Source of the DNA: Myotis daubentonii | Taxonomy: Eukaryota; Chordata; Mammalia; Chiroptera; Vespertilionidae | Assembly (NCBI RefSeq): GCF_963259705.1 | Contig: NC_081846.1 | Span: 87,494,641 to 87,558,640, forward strand | Length of the DNA stretch: 64,000 bases | Direction of reading: 5' to 3' | Shown: positions 1-11,800 of the stretch, in pieces | How the letters are laid out: each line of letters begins with the position of its first letter | Position numbering within the stretch: position 1 is the stretch's first letter | Notes under the pieces: model-generated | The model's input: the letters and a program-made list of their open reading frames with translations, nothing else | Databases searched by the model: none | What the model was told of the DNA's origin: nothing | Position numbers and translations under genes: made by a program

Positions 1-2124
1 AGCCCACACCAGGAATGCCACCTGAGATTCAAAGGAGCAGCAGCAACCAGCCAGCCATGCCGAGGGTCACTCTAGTCTAGCCCGACACGGAGCGGGGAGA
101 GCGATGCGCTGCCTGCAGAACCCCTGGACCAGAGCTGCGAGCAGCCGACCCTGTCCTGCTCTGGCCGCTCCACGTGCTGCAGGGGCCAGCCCACCCGTAA
201 GCCAGACTGATTCTCAAAGGCACGACCGAGACCAGTGCCTCCCATGGAGGCGCAGGCAGCCTCTCGGAGCAGCAGGAGCCCGAGCGGAGCAGGGGCAGGG
301 GCTGTGTACGGCAGAATGCCGCGCCCACCCACCGCCTGCTCGTGCTGCGACTCCGAGGGAGGGAAGACGGGAGAGGCCCACTGCCCCTCCAGTCACCACG
401 TGACCGAGCCCTCATTTTAAGGGGTGCACACGGAGACCCAGAGAGGCAGAGACTCATAGAAGGCGGGCAGTTTGGGGCCTAGGACCCCTGACTTGGTCCC
501 CTGTCCTTTCCACCCCTCTCCACCTCACCCATCCCCTCTCGTCAGCTGCTTTCCCTCCTCCTCGGAGACTCGTTCTTCCGCCCTCTGCTCCACTGACAGC
601 AGCAAGAGGCTTTTCCATGTTTTCCGCCAACTCGTTAATGACTTTCTGACCTTCGGTGACAGGCCGGCCTGCAGCCACCTGGACTGGACACTGACACACA
701 CCCTCAGCCAGCTCCAACCTCCCCCGTGAGGCCCCGAACCCAGAGCAGCGGCTCTCCCCGGGGGCCGAGGCGGCCTGGCGGGTCGCCAGGGCAATGCCTG
801 CCCTTGGCGTAGGCCCAGGCCGGGACTTCAGGTTCCGCCGTCCTGCTTTGCCCAAGGGCACAAAGCCCCTTGGCCCAGCAAACCCTGCCGCTCCCCCTCG
901 AACGCCTCTGCGTCTTTAAGGTGCAACCTGGGAAACAGCCTCACAAACAGAGACTTGCTCGGTCCTGAGAAGCCACGGCCTGAGAGTCAAGAGCATGGCT
1001 TGGGGTCCGGGTTCGAGTGAGTGGCCAGAGCACAGGACTCTTTCTCCCTCGGGGGTCACCTTTCAAAACTGCCCCTGCCCAGCAGGAGCCTCTGCCTAGG
1101 ACGCGTGGGGCCCTGGGAGGCTCCGCCCAGCGGGCCCAGGGCTGGACCGGAGCTCACAGGAAAGACAGTGCCCAAGCGTTTTACTTCATAAACTAAAAAT
1201 CTGGCTCATCTGACTGATGGAAGGGACAAGCTGCTGAATGAGGTGGCTAAAGCGTCCAATGCCACGTCACTATGCATATTCTTTTTGGTATTTCTTATTT
1301 CCTACTTGTTTGTGAGCCACAATATTTAACCATAACCATTAGGAGCACAGACAGCAGTGGGCATTTCACAGAATGGAAGATTCTACTAACAGCACACTTA
1401 AGGTAATAGATCTTTATTAGGCCTTCCTTTGGACTTAAGAAATAAAAAATATTAGCCTGCCATCTTTTAGGATTAAAATTTAGCCTGCCGTTGCTTGGCC
1501 TGGGTAGGAACACCACTCAGGCAGTGGCTGACGCCACCTTGAACGGCTGGAAGCCAGAAGACCAAAGGTCTAGTCTGGTTCTGTGTAAACGTAGGCAAGT
1601 TATTCCACTTCTATGTGACTCAGTTTCCTCAAAAAAAAAAAAAAAAAAAAAAGACTGGCACTGACCTTCCCCGGGGAACAGTGTGTAATGTTAGAATAAG
1701 CTCCAAGAAAGACTACAGAACATCAGACAGTGATCTGACCCAGTGTTGTGGAGACAGGACAAGGGGGAGACAGCAGAAAGGGAACACAAAACCAGTTGCA
1801 GAAGAGAAAAGGTGAGCTTTCCAACGACAACCTCACATCCTTTAAAAAAAAAAAAAGGATCAGGTGCGAACCAGGGGCCTTAGCAGGAGTGCCATGGCAA
1901 TGAGTCCCTGGGAATTCTAGCAGCCTTTTCTATAACTGGTGCTGGACAACTGGACAGCCACCCGCAAAAGAACTAAGTTAGGCCCCTGCCCCACGCCGTC
2001 TGCAGGCATCCCTCGGAGGCACTGTGGGTTTGGCTCCAGGCCACTGCAAGAAAGCTGGTACCATAAGAAAGCAAGTCATAGGAGTTTTGCTGGCAGAGGG
2101 TCTTGCCTTCAATTTGTAAAAAAT
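1..2124. other. 3' flanking or distal 3' UTR sequence, no gene found
   Basis: The first ~1.1 kb is GC-rich with no codon-supported protein. A MIR-like SINE fragment lies around 1550-1632 (ending in the ctcagtttcctc motif) and runs into a 22-base A tract at 1631-1652. Nothing else was recognised. Confidence 0.5.
1413..1418 (-). promoter_or_regulatory. Candidate poly(A) signal AATAAA for TFCP2L1
   Basis: It is the first canonical AATAAA I noticed on the transcribed strand downstream of the stop. Using it would give a ~4.4 kb 3' UTR that includes the 39-bp minisatellite and antisense L1/SINE sequence. Variant signals closer to the stop may be used instead, so this is tentative. Confidence 0.2.
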
Positions 2125-2134
2125 GTAACATCTG

Positions 2135-2375
2135 CCCTAACCGGTTTGGCTCAGTGGATAGAGCGTCAGCCTGCGGACTCAAGGGTCCCAAGTTCGATTC
2201 CGGTCAAGGGCATGTACTTTGGTTGCGGACACATACCCAGTAGGGGGTGTGCAGGAGGCAGCTGATCGATGTTTCTCTCTCATCGATGTTTCTAACTCTC
2301 TATCCCTCTCCCTTCCTCTCTGTAAAAAATCAATAAAATATATTTAAAAAAAAAATCTTCTGATTAAAAAAAAAA
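2135..2375 (+). mobile_element. Ves SINE, full length
   Basis: The tRNA-related head has an A-box-like region (GGCTCAGTGGATAGAGC) and a B-box (GTTCGATTCC). The body contains the CATCGATGTTTCT motif and the tail is AATAAAATAT plus poly(A). The 10-bp direct repeats GTAACATCTG at 2125-2134 and 2376-2385 are the target duplication. Confidence 0.95.
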
Positions 2376-2394
2376 GTAACATCTGTGAAGTGCA

Positions 2395-3745
2395 CCCAAA
2401 CTAGCTACACCTGCACAAAAACTGGCTCAAAATGAATCAAAGATCATTGTGAAAACTAAACAATAAGACTTCTTAGAAGGAAATATAAACATAAATCTCC
2501 TTGACCTTGGGTTGGGCAATGGTTTCTTAAATTTGACACCAAAGGCACAAACAATGAAAGAACAAATGGTTAGGCCTGGCCAGGTAGTTCAGCTGCTGTC
2601 CTGACACGCCAAGGTGGCAGGCTCGGTCCCCGATCGGGCGCATACAAGAACCAATAAATGCATAAATTAAGTGGAGCAACGAATCACTGTCTCCCCCCGC
2701 CCCCCATTCTTTTCTCTTTAAAATCAATTTTTTAAAAAAGAAAAGAAAAAATGGGTGGTCTTGCATTTCATCAAATTGAAAGAACAACATCAAGGAAGTG
2801 AAGGCAACCCACAGGATGGGAGAAAATGTTTCCAAATCATCTATCTGATAAAGGACCTGTATCTAGAATATGCAAAGCACTCATATAACTCAATAATAAA
2901 AAGACAAATAGGCCAATTAAAAACGGGCAAAGGATAAACATTTCTCCAAAGAAGATATACAAATAGCCAATAAGCACATGAAAAAGAACGCTCAACATCA
3001 TTAGCCATCAGGGAAATGAAATCAAAACCACAATGAGATCACTTCACACCCACTAGGATGCTCTCATCAAAAAGACACAGGCGATAGCAAGTGTGTGGAG
3101 AAAGCAGAACCCTCACCCACCGCTGACGGGAAAACGCTGCGCTGCTCTGGAAAACGGTCCAGCAGTTACTCAGAAAGCTAAACATAGTTACTACATCGCC
3201 CAGCAACTCAACTCTGATGCATATTCCCAAGAAAAATAAAAACGTGTGTGGACATAAAACTGGTACAAGTATGTTTATAGCAGCATTTTTCATAACAGCC
3301 AAGAAGTAGAAACAACTCAAACGTCCATCAAGTGAAAAATGGATAAACAAAATGCAGTCAATCCACTGGATGAACTATGACTCAGCTAAAAAAGGACTGC
3401 AGTACTGACACACGTTCAGCATGGATGACCCTAGAAAGCAATAGGCTACGTCGAAGAAGCTCATCACAAAAGACCACAGACTGTCTGATCCCATCTACGT
3501 ATAAAATGCCCCAAACAGGCGAAGCTCGATAAAAAGCAGACGCTGCCCGGACCAGGGGAGGTGGGAGAAAAGTGGGAACGTGACTGCTAAAGGTACAGGG
3601 TTTCTTTGGGGGGAGGGTATGAAAATGTCCTAAAACTGATTAAGGTCATTCTGTGAACTTACCAAAAACCACTTAATTGTACACTGTAAGTGGGTAAACG
3701 GTATGGTCAGTGAATTGTGTCTCAATAAAGCTGTTACTGGCTCCT
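2395..3745 (+). mobile_element. Old LINE-1 3' portion (ORF2 end and 3' UTR)
   Basis: It contains the familiar L1 ORF2 C-terminal stretch (conceptual peptides around 2880-3060 with many lesions), and the end reads GTGTCTCAATAAAG. It is interrupted by a Ves-like SINE at 2573-2745. It is 5'-truncated and non-functional. Confidence 0.8.
2573..2745 (+). mobile_element. Diverged Ves-type SINE inside L1
   Basis: The head reads CCTGGCCAGGTAGTTCAGC, followed by a GGCTCGGTCCCCGATC B-box-like segment, a C-rich tract and an A-rich tail. The flanking duplication is degenerate, suggesting an older insertion than the SINE at 2135. Confidence 0.7.
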
Positions 3746-4425
3746 TCCCCCCAGAAAGGAAAAGGAAGCAGGAACCTGTCTTTACGCTGTAGGAGTACCA
3801 CACCTGCTGTGCCAACATAATTACTACATCATCCCATTCTCTCTCCAAATGCCCTGGCTGGTAGATAAATGTGCGTCACCCCCGTCACTGTGTTATCAGG
3901 AGCTGGCTGTGCCCCCTGGGCTCCAGTTTCCCCATCTGTAAACCGGGCTCCCCCCAGTTCTGGCCACCTCTGACCCGGCACTATATCCCAAAAGCTCTAC
4001 TCTAGAAGCTGTAGAACCCCGCTCAGCCGGCCGTAGGTGCATCATGCTTTGGAAGATGAACCTAAATTAGCAAAGAGTTGAAGCCCTGGGCCAGCACTGA
4101 TTACTGGATCCCAGGAAACAGAGGCAAGACAGAGAGGAATTCCTTAGTGCTCCAGTTACTGACATTCAAATTCCTCCGACGCCACTAAGAAAGGTGATCC
4201 GATCACAGCAACGCGGGGAAAACGCTCTAACCACATCCCCTACAAATGAAAAACGGTCAGCATTTCCTGCGAGGGGCCCTCACAGAAAACACGACACCCT
4301 CAGGGAACTCGGCAGGTTTGGCAGCAGGTAGCCGAGTCTTCTCTAAATGGGATTTGGTGAGGCACTCTTGAGGGCTAGGTATTGTGACGGCCAAGGTCAC
4401 CTGATCACACAATGGGATGATCATG
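3746..4425. other. Flank/3' UTR sequence without recognised gene
   Basis: A short MIR-like piece (cagtttccccatctgtaaac near 3925) is the only recognisable element. The rest appears to be single-copy sequence with no supported gene. Confidence 0.4.
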
Positions 4426-4433
4426 TCCTAGTC

Positions 4434-4663
4434 CCGTGTTCGGCAAGCCGCGGCTCGCGAGCCACATGCGGCTCTTTAGCCCCTTCAGTGTGGCTCTTCC
4501 ACAAAATACCACGTGCGGGCGTGTACGTACGGTGCGATTGAAACTTCATGGCCCATGTGCAGAAGTCGGTATTTTGTGGAAGAGCTGGTATTTTGTGGAA
4601 GAGCCACACTGGCGGGGCCAAAGAGCCGCATGTGGCTCGCGAGCCGCGGTTTGCCAACCACTG
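4434..4663. mobile_element. Non-autonomous hAT transposon (230 bp), complete
   Basis: It is a palindrome-like element. The right terminus, read inward, is CAGTGGTTGGCAAACCGCGG and the left terminus is a mutated copy. Both subterminal regions contain the GGCTCTTCCACAAAATACC motif. The 8-bp target duplications TCCTAGTC (4426-4433 and 4664-4671) are perfect, as expected for hAT. There is no transposase. It has the same terminal family as the element at 61195. Confidence 0.93.
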
Positions 4664-5310
4664 TCCTAGTCCTCCTCACCCACGACTGCTGAGAAATAAT
4701 ATCACGCCACAGGAACTCAACAGGAGTTATTTTGTTCTCATCCCTTTTACACTGGTGAGAATGAGCCTAAAAATAGCCTTTCTACCCACTCCCCACCCTC
4801 CCGGGCCTTGGTCTGTGTGGCAGGTCCCACACGCATACGTGGTGTCCGCCCACCTACGCAGAGAGGTGCCCCATCTCAGGGCTTTGTGGTAGCAGATCCT
4901 TAGGAACCAGGTAAAGTGAAAGAAGGCACGGAGTAAACCCCACTCCCATCAATCCACCAAGAGCAGGACAGACAGCTGCTCACCAGGACCTTCGAGAACG
5001 GAAATGAACACGAAGACAGATGATGGTGGCCAATCGCCCCCATCTAGTCAGCAGTCCTGGCCATGGAGCCAGTTACCAGAGAAGAAGGTGAAGGCTGGGG
5101 CAGAGCTTTGCCTGGAGGCAGGGGACTGGTCAGAAGGAACCAACACATTGGCAACAAGACGGCCATGAACTAGCCTCCAACTAGGAGAGCAAGGCGTTTC
5201 AGACCAGACGCCCCCGCTCACTGCTGTCGGCCTCTTTAGAGAGGCAGGCGTAGGGAAAGGACCATTCAAAAGCTGGAGGCCAAGAGCAAGGGAGAGAGGA
5301 GTCGGGGGGG

Positions 5311-5727
5311 GGATCTGCATGCAGAGGTCTGCGTGGGTGTCTGCTGGCTGCCGGTGGGATCTGCATGCAGAGGTCTGTGTGGGTTTCTGCTGGCTGCTGG
5401 TGGGATCTGCATGCAGAGGTCTGCGTGGGTTTCTGCTGGTGGGATCTGCATGCAGAGGTCTGCGTGGGTTTCTGCTGGTGGGATCTGCATGCAGAGGTCT
5501 GCGTGGGTTTCTGCTGGTGGGATCTGCATGCAGAGGTCTGCGTGGGTTTCTGCTGGTGGGATCTGCATGCAGAGGTCTGCGTGGGTTTCTGCTGGTGGGA
5601 TCTGCATGCAGAGGTCTGCGTGGGTTTCTGCTGGTGGGATCTGCATGCAGAGGTCTGCGTGGGTTTCTGCTGGCTGCCGGTGGGATCTGCATGCAGAGGT
5701 CTACGTGGGTGTCTGCTGGCTGCCGGT
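5311..5727. repeat. 39-bp minisatellite M1, ~10 copies
   Basis: The unit begins GGGATCTGCATGCAGAGGTC and continues with CTGCGTGGGTTTCTGCTGGT, total 39 bp. Some end units carry a 9-bp GGCTGCCGG insertion, giving 48 bp. Central copies are essentially identical. It lies 126 bases past the TFCP2L1 stop and so probably in the 3' UTR. Because 39 is divisible by 3 and no stops occur, several reading frames look open; they are not genes. Confidence 0.95.
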
Positions 5728-5852
5728 GTGCAGCTTTCTTAGATCAGCAAGATCCCTTCTAGCCAGGGAGGCTGCAGCTTCCGACGGTGAATTCCTACAT
5801 CCAAGGGGGTCGATGGGGCTGGGAGGTGGAGGCAGCTGCCGCTCCGTGCTGC

Positions 5853-5899
5853 TCAGAGGCCACATTTCAGGATGATGTGGTAGCCATCACTGCTTTCCG
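5853..5899 (-). CDS. TFCP2L1: TFCP2L1 exon 15, coding part with stop codon
   Basis: The 47 coding bases encode [14 protein letters not shown] and the stop TGA at 5853-5855. The acceptor is cctcttgcag. The KCGL ending is typical of TFCP2L1. The exon continues to lower coordinates as 3' UTR of unknown length. Confidence 0.95.
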
Positions 5900-8800
5900 C
5901 TGCAAGAGGGAAACACTGGGCATTTTTCAGGAAGAAAGGCACGGCGCCCTGGCATGGGGGAGTCACGGGAGGCATGGAATAGGGCACCACGGCAGCCCAA
6001 TCACAAATGTTGGCGAGACCACAAAATCAGGCTGCACTGACAGAAGCAGATACCTCCACACATGCCTTCCCGTCTGTCTGACAACGGGCCTTCCCACCTC
6101 AGCTCCGGGCCAAGGACCAAAAGACCCACATCCAAGGAGGCTCTGCACACTGTTTCTCAGGTGAACAGCCTCAGGGCCGTCACAAAGCAGCATCGTTCTG
6201 ATGGACTCACACACTCACTGCCTTTCCTTCTGGCCCACAGCTCGACTCCTTCCTCAGGAGGGCCCTTCATACCCCGCCCCCCGCGTCCCCAACCCACCAG
6301 ACCCAGCTGCCGTGTTCCATGCTCACTTTTCCTAGAGCCCGAGGTTTAGAAAAACTCAAACGCATCTTCTGTTCACCTGACACTGAGTCTGTGGGGAACA
6401 CACTGTCTGGCCAGGACTTCCCTTTCAGAAGGGACTCTGGGGCCAGTCTCCCGGATCCTCACCCGCCAGGGCAGGCTTCACGGGAGCCTGTGCTTCTCCT
6501 TCCCTGAGGCCGCCCCCAGGTAACATCCTCTAGAGGGGACAGTGCGCAGGCAGCCCCACTCTCTCAGCACGTTACCCTGGGGGTGCAGCCATCACACTTC
6601 AACTAAGCGAAAACAGCTGGTGGGGGCCTTACCTTTTAAGGTGCTGAGGACAAAACAGGATTCATCCTGGAAATTCTGCACCATCTGAAAGGCAAGAGAG
6701 AGACCATGTCCCTTCAACCATGAGCTCAACAGGAAAGCCTCAGGCGTAGGAGCCCAGAGCCCGGACTACACTTTTGCTCGCTTTCGTTTTGCTGTTTCCC
6801 AGTTACTGGGTTTCCCAGCCCCTATCACAGACACAATACAGGAGCCTGTATGTATATAGCAGCAAAAGATAAAAAAAAATAGTGTGCTTTAAGAACCTGG
6901 GTAATTAGCAGGTTCTGATTGTGAGTCCTAGGAGGGCCAAGTACAGGAGTGGGCAACAAACAGTAGGTTTACAGTTTTGAGTCCGTGAAACACATCTATA
7001 ATAATAAAGGGTAATATGCTAATGAGACTGGATGTCATTCCAGGTATCCTTCCTGACGAAGCCGGGGCCAGCAGCCAGGGGAAGGAAGGCCTACTCGTGC
7101 ATGAATTTTCGTGCATCGGGTCTCAGTCCTATATAATAAAAGCCTAATATGCGAACGATATGCTAAGGCCACTTAATCGCTCGCTATGACGTGCACTGAC
7201 CACCAGGGGGCAGGCACTCTGACCGGTAGGTTAGCTTGCTGCTGAGGTCCAGCCGATCAGGACTTAGTGAGATGGGCTGGACACGCCCTGGAGCCCTCCC
7301 ACGGTCCCTCCCCAGCTGGCCAACCTCCCGCGTCCCTCCCCAGCCCTGATCGTGCACCAGGCCTCTAGTAGTTAATAAAGCTACTGTAATAATCATAACC
7401 TGCATGTCTTTTTCCATAATGTGAATGAAAAAGGAGACCCCTGCTAACCTGACAAGCTAGGGGAGGCCTGCATGAGGCCTTACAAACTCAGACCTGAAGT
7501 CACTGCAGAGGACGGTCTGAATGAAAACTTCCCAACTGCAAGAGGTCATGGCGGGCATCATGCCCTAGGCTGGCGTTGCTCCCTGACAAAGGCCAGTCTT
7601 CACCTTACCTGAGCCTGTCTGCTATCTAGTTTTGCATCTAGGATAACATATCTGATAACATGCCTTTGGAATGTTAAAGTAATTTCCTCTTTTCCGGGGC
7701 CCTCAAAGCACAGCCTCCCCAGAGCAGAGACCACAGATCCCCTCATTGTCATTGTTATTGTGTTAGTTGTTGACTGTTCATTACCTTATACCCACCAATG
7801 TAAAAGAAGTGTCTATTCCTTTTACTTTTCACCCAATCCCAGAGATTTCTCTGCTTTGCCTTCTCCCACCTCCCTAATCGATCACCAATGAACTTCATGT
7901 AACCTTCTTACACCTTCTCCTTTGACTGTAATGTATAAAATAAAGGTGCAGAGGACGACCAAGATGGCAGCATAGGTAAAGGCCAGCACTCGCCACCTCC
8001 CAAAACCACATCGAAATTACAATTAAAATACAGAACCATCATTCAGAACAGCCTGAAAGCTGGCTGAATGGCAGCCCTACAACTTAGAGACGTAAAGAAG
8101 AAAGCACATCGAGACTGAGAGGAGGGATGGAAGCACGGAGGCACAGAAAGGGCTGGGCCAACACCCATGTGTAGCCTTTTTCTAATTGGGAGAGATATCA
8201 TGGCTATGGAGGCCTCCTGTGAGGAGCAAGGGGGCCCAGCCACACATCAGTCCCCCAGCCCAGAGTTCCAGTGCTGGAAGAGCAGTCCCCATAACTTCAG
8301 GCTGTAAAACCCAGTGGGGATTGTGGCTGAGTGACATGGAGGCGGTTGGAGTGCCAGGGAGTTCTTCTTAAAGGGCCAGCACATGGACTTACCCAAACTC
8401 CATCCCTCTGGGCTCCAACACTGGAGTGGCGGCTTGAAAGGAACATGAGACATTAGGGAAGGAACTGGATTGTCTGGCGTCGGGGCAAGAACCTGGGGGT
8501 GGCTTTCTTCCAGATGGGGGCACTCAGGAGGGTCATTGTTCCTGTGCTGGGACCTCCCCTATCCCAGAGCTGACTGACAGCCATCATCTTGGCTCACAGG
8601 GAAAATTTCCATAAGCTTGGCTCACACTGTTTGCTCCATCCTGATGATTCCCTGAGACCACACCCCATCCAATTTGCAGCCCCACTGAAGCTGTTGGCAT
8701 TGGCTTTTCCATATATATATATGGCCTGTCCAGGTTCAGGCTTCAGACTTTCCTAAAATCTCTTAAACAAGAAGCAGCTGACATCAATAAGAGAATTAAG

Positions 8801-11800
8801 ACCCAGCACTAGCACCAGCCTGCCTTGCTTCACAGTTGGGTGCACTTGGTCACTTCTAAGCCCAACACAAGTAGTAGTCATCTGCAGATCTGTCTGCAGC
8901 TCCTGCCCCAGGCAGTGGCTGACTTTGCAATTCCTGCGAGGCCTCAGAGCCAGTGCACCAAGTGGACAGCTTCAGACCATAGCAGTTCACAACTCTACAC
9001 ATTCACAAGTGACACACTCAAGGGGAAGGCACAATGCGCACCAAAGCCCCACTGAAGCAAGTCCCGCTCCATAAAGGTGTCTCTTGCACAGCAGCTCTTC
9101 CACTGTAGTTGCCACTGGTCCTTATAGCCAATTGGTGTGGGGATCAAGTACTTCCAGTGACACCAACCAGCAATCAAAGCTCAACTACAACAAGACAGTG
9201 TACACAGCCCACACAGGGGCACACCTAGAGTGCCCAGCTGAGAAGACTGGGGAGGTTGAGCCACTGGGGCCTACAGAACACCTACTCCACAAGGTCACTC
9301 TACCAATTCCAGGAGACACAGCAGCTCTACCTAATACATAGAAACAAACACAGGGAAGCAGCCAAAATGTGGAGACTAAGAAACATGTCACAAACGAAAG
9401 AAATGGAAGCAAGCAAACTACTGGATACAGAGTTCACAACAATGGTTATAAGGTTGTTCAAGGATCTTAATGAGAGCTACAAGGGAATTAATGGGCGCTT
9501 CAAGGGACTTACTGAGAATTTCAAAGACATGAAAAAGGACCAGTGAGAAATTCAGCATACATTAACTGAAATAAAGAATAATTTACAGCAGGGGTCCTCA
9601 AACTACGGCACGCGGGCCACGTGCAAATACAAATATTGTATTTGTTCCCTTTTTGTTTGTTTTTTACTTCAAAATAAGATATGTGCAGTGTGCATAGGAA
9701 TTTGTTCATAGTTTTTTTTTAAACTATAGTCCGGCCCTCCAACGGTCTGAGGGACAGTGAACTGGCTCTCTGTTTAAAAAGTTTGAGGACCCCTGATTTA
9801 CAGGGATGCAGTAGTTGAGGATTCTGAGAATCAAATCAACGAATAAGAGGAAGGAAAAAACACCCAATCAGAAGAGCAAAAAGAATAAAGAATCCAAAAA
9901 TATGAAAATAATATAAGGAGCCTCTGGGACAACGTCAAGCATAACAACATTAGCATAATGGGGATGCCAGAAGAAGAGATAGAGCAAGATATTGAAAACT
10001 TATTTGAAGAAATAATGACAGAAAACGTCCCTACCTGGTGAAGGAAAGAGACTTACAAGTCCAAGAAGCACAGAGAACCCCAAACAAGAGGAACCCAAAG
10101 AGACTCCACCCAGACACATCATAATTAAAATGCCAAGGTTAAAGACAGAAACAATCTTTTTTTTTTTTTAATTATCTTCTTTTTTTTTTTTATTGCTTAA
10201 AGTATTACAAAGGCTATTACATATGTATCCATTTTATCCCCCCGCCCTAGACAGTCCCCTAGCCTCCCCTATCACCCAGTGTCTTATGTCCATTGGTTAT
10301 GCTTATATGCATGCATACAAGTCCTTTAGTTTATCTCTTACCCCCCTTCCTCCTGCCCCCCAACCCTCCCCGACCTTCCCGCTGCAGTTTGACAATCTGT
10401 TTGAGGCAGTTCTGCCTCTGTATCTATTATTGTTCAAAAGTTTATAATGGTCTCTATTGTCCATGAATGAGTGAGATCATGTGGTATTTTTCCTTTATTG
10501 ACTGGCTTATTTCACTTAGCATAATGCTCTCCAGTTCCATCCATGACGTTGCAAATGGTAAGAGTTCCTTCCTTTTTACAGCAGCATAGTATTCCATCGT
10601 GTAGATGTACCACAGTTTTCTAATCCATTAATCTACTGATGGGCACTTAGGCTAAGACAGAAACAATCTTAAAAGCAGCAAGAGAAAAGCAATTAGTTAC
10701 CTACAAGGGGGTATCCATACAACTGTCAGCTGATTTCTCAACAGAAAGTTTGCAGGCCAGGAGGGAGTGGCAAGAAATATTCAAAATGATGAATAGCAAG
10801 GACCTACAACCAAGATTACTCTACCCAGCAAAGCTATCATTTAGAATTGAAGGTCAGATAGAGTTTCAAAGACAAGAAAAAGCTAAAGGAGTTCATCACC
10901 ACCAAACCAGTACTACATGAAATGTTAAACAGCATTCTTTAGAAGAGGAAGACAGAAGAAAGAAGAAAGGGGAAAGAAGGAAGAAGAAGGAGAAGAGATA
11001 AAAAATATGAACAATAAAGTGGCAATAAATACATATCAACAACTGAATCTAAATCAAAATAAACAAGCAAGAAATTTAATGAACAAAATAAACTGATGAA
11101 TAAAATAGAACAGAGGCATGGCAACATGGAACAGACTGACGAATTTTTTTTTTTAATTAAATCTTTATTGTTCAGATTATTACATTTGTTCCTTTTTTTT
11201 TTCCCCCATAACTCCCCTCCTCCCAGTTCCCGCCCCACCCTCCGCCCTCACTCCCCACCCACTGTCCTCATCCATAGGTGCACGATTTTTGTCCAGTCTC
11301 TTCCCACATCTCCCACACCCCTTTCCCCCGCAAGAATAGTCAGTCCATTCCCTTTCTATGTCCCTGATTCTATTATAATCACCAGTTCATTCTGTTCATC
11401 AGATTATTTATTCACTTGATTCTTAGATTCACTTGTTGATAGATGCATATTTGTTGTTCATAATTTGTATCTTTACCTTTTTCTTCCTCTTCCTCTTCTT
11501 AAAGGATACCTTTCAGCATTTCATATAATCCTGGTTTGGTGGTGATGAACTCCTTTAGCTTTTCCTTATCTGTGAAGCTCTTTATCTGACCTTCAATTCT
11601 GAATGATAGCTTTGCTGGATAAAGTAATCTTGGTTGTAGGTTCTTGGTATTCATCACTTTGAATATTTCTTGCCACTCCCTTCTGGCCTGCAAAGTTTCT
11701 GTTGAGAAATCAGCTGACAGTCGTATGGGTATTCCCTTGTAGGTAACTGAGTTTCTTTCTCTTGCTGTTTTTAAGATTCTCTCTTTATCTTTTGCTCTTG

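Noticed and set aside
2135..2210. Possible tRNA gene (A and B boxes)
   Set aside because: It is the tRNA-related head of a Ves SINE, with a body, poly(A) tail and target duplication. The other Ves heads in the window were rejected for the same reason.
5311..5727. Possible CRISPR array (regular repeats)
   Set aside because: Repeats are directly adjacent with no unique spacers, and this is a vertebrate genome. The same applies to M2-M7.
5266..5875. Repetitive frames of 125-214 codons near the end of TFCP2L1
   Set aside because: A 39-bp unit is a multiple of 3, so any frame without a stop stays open across the array.
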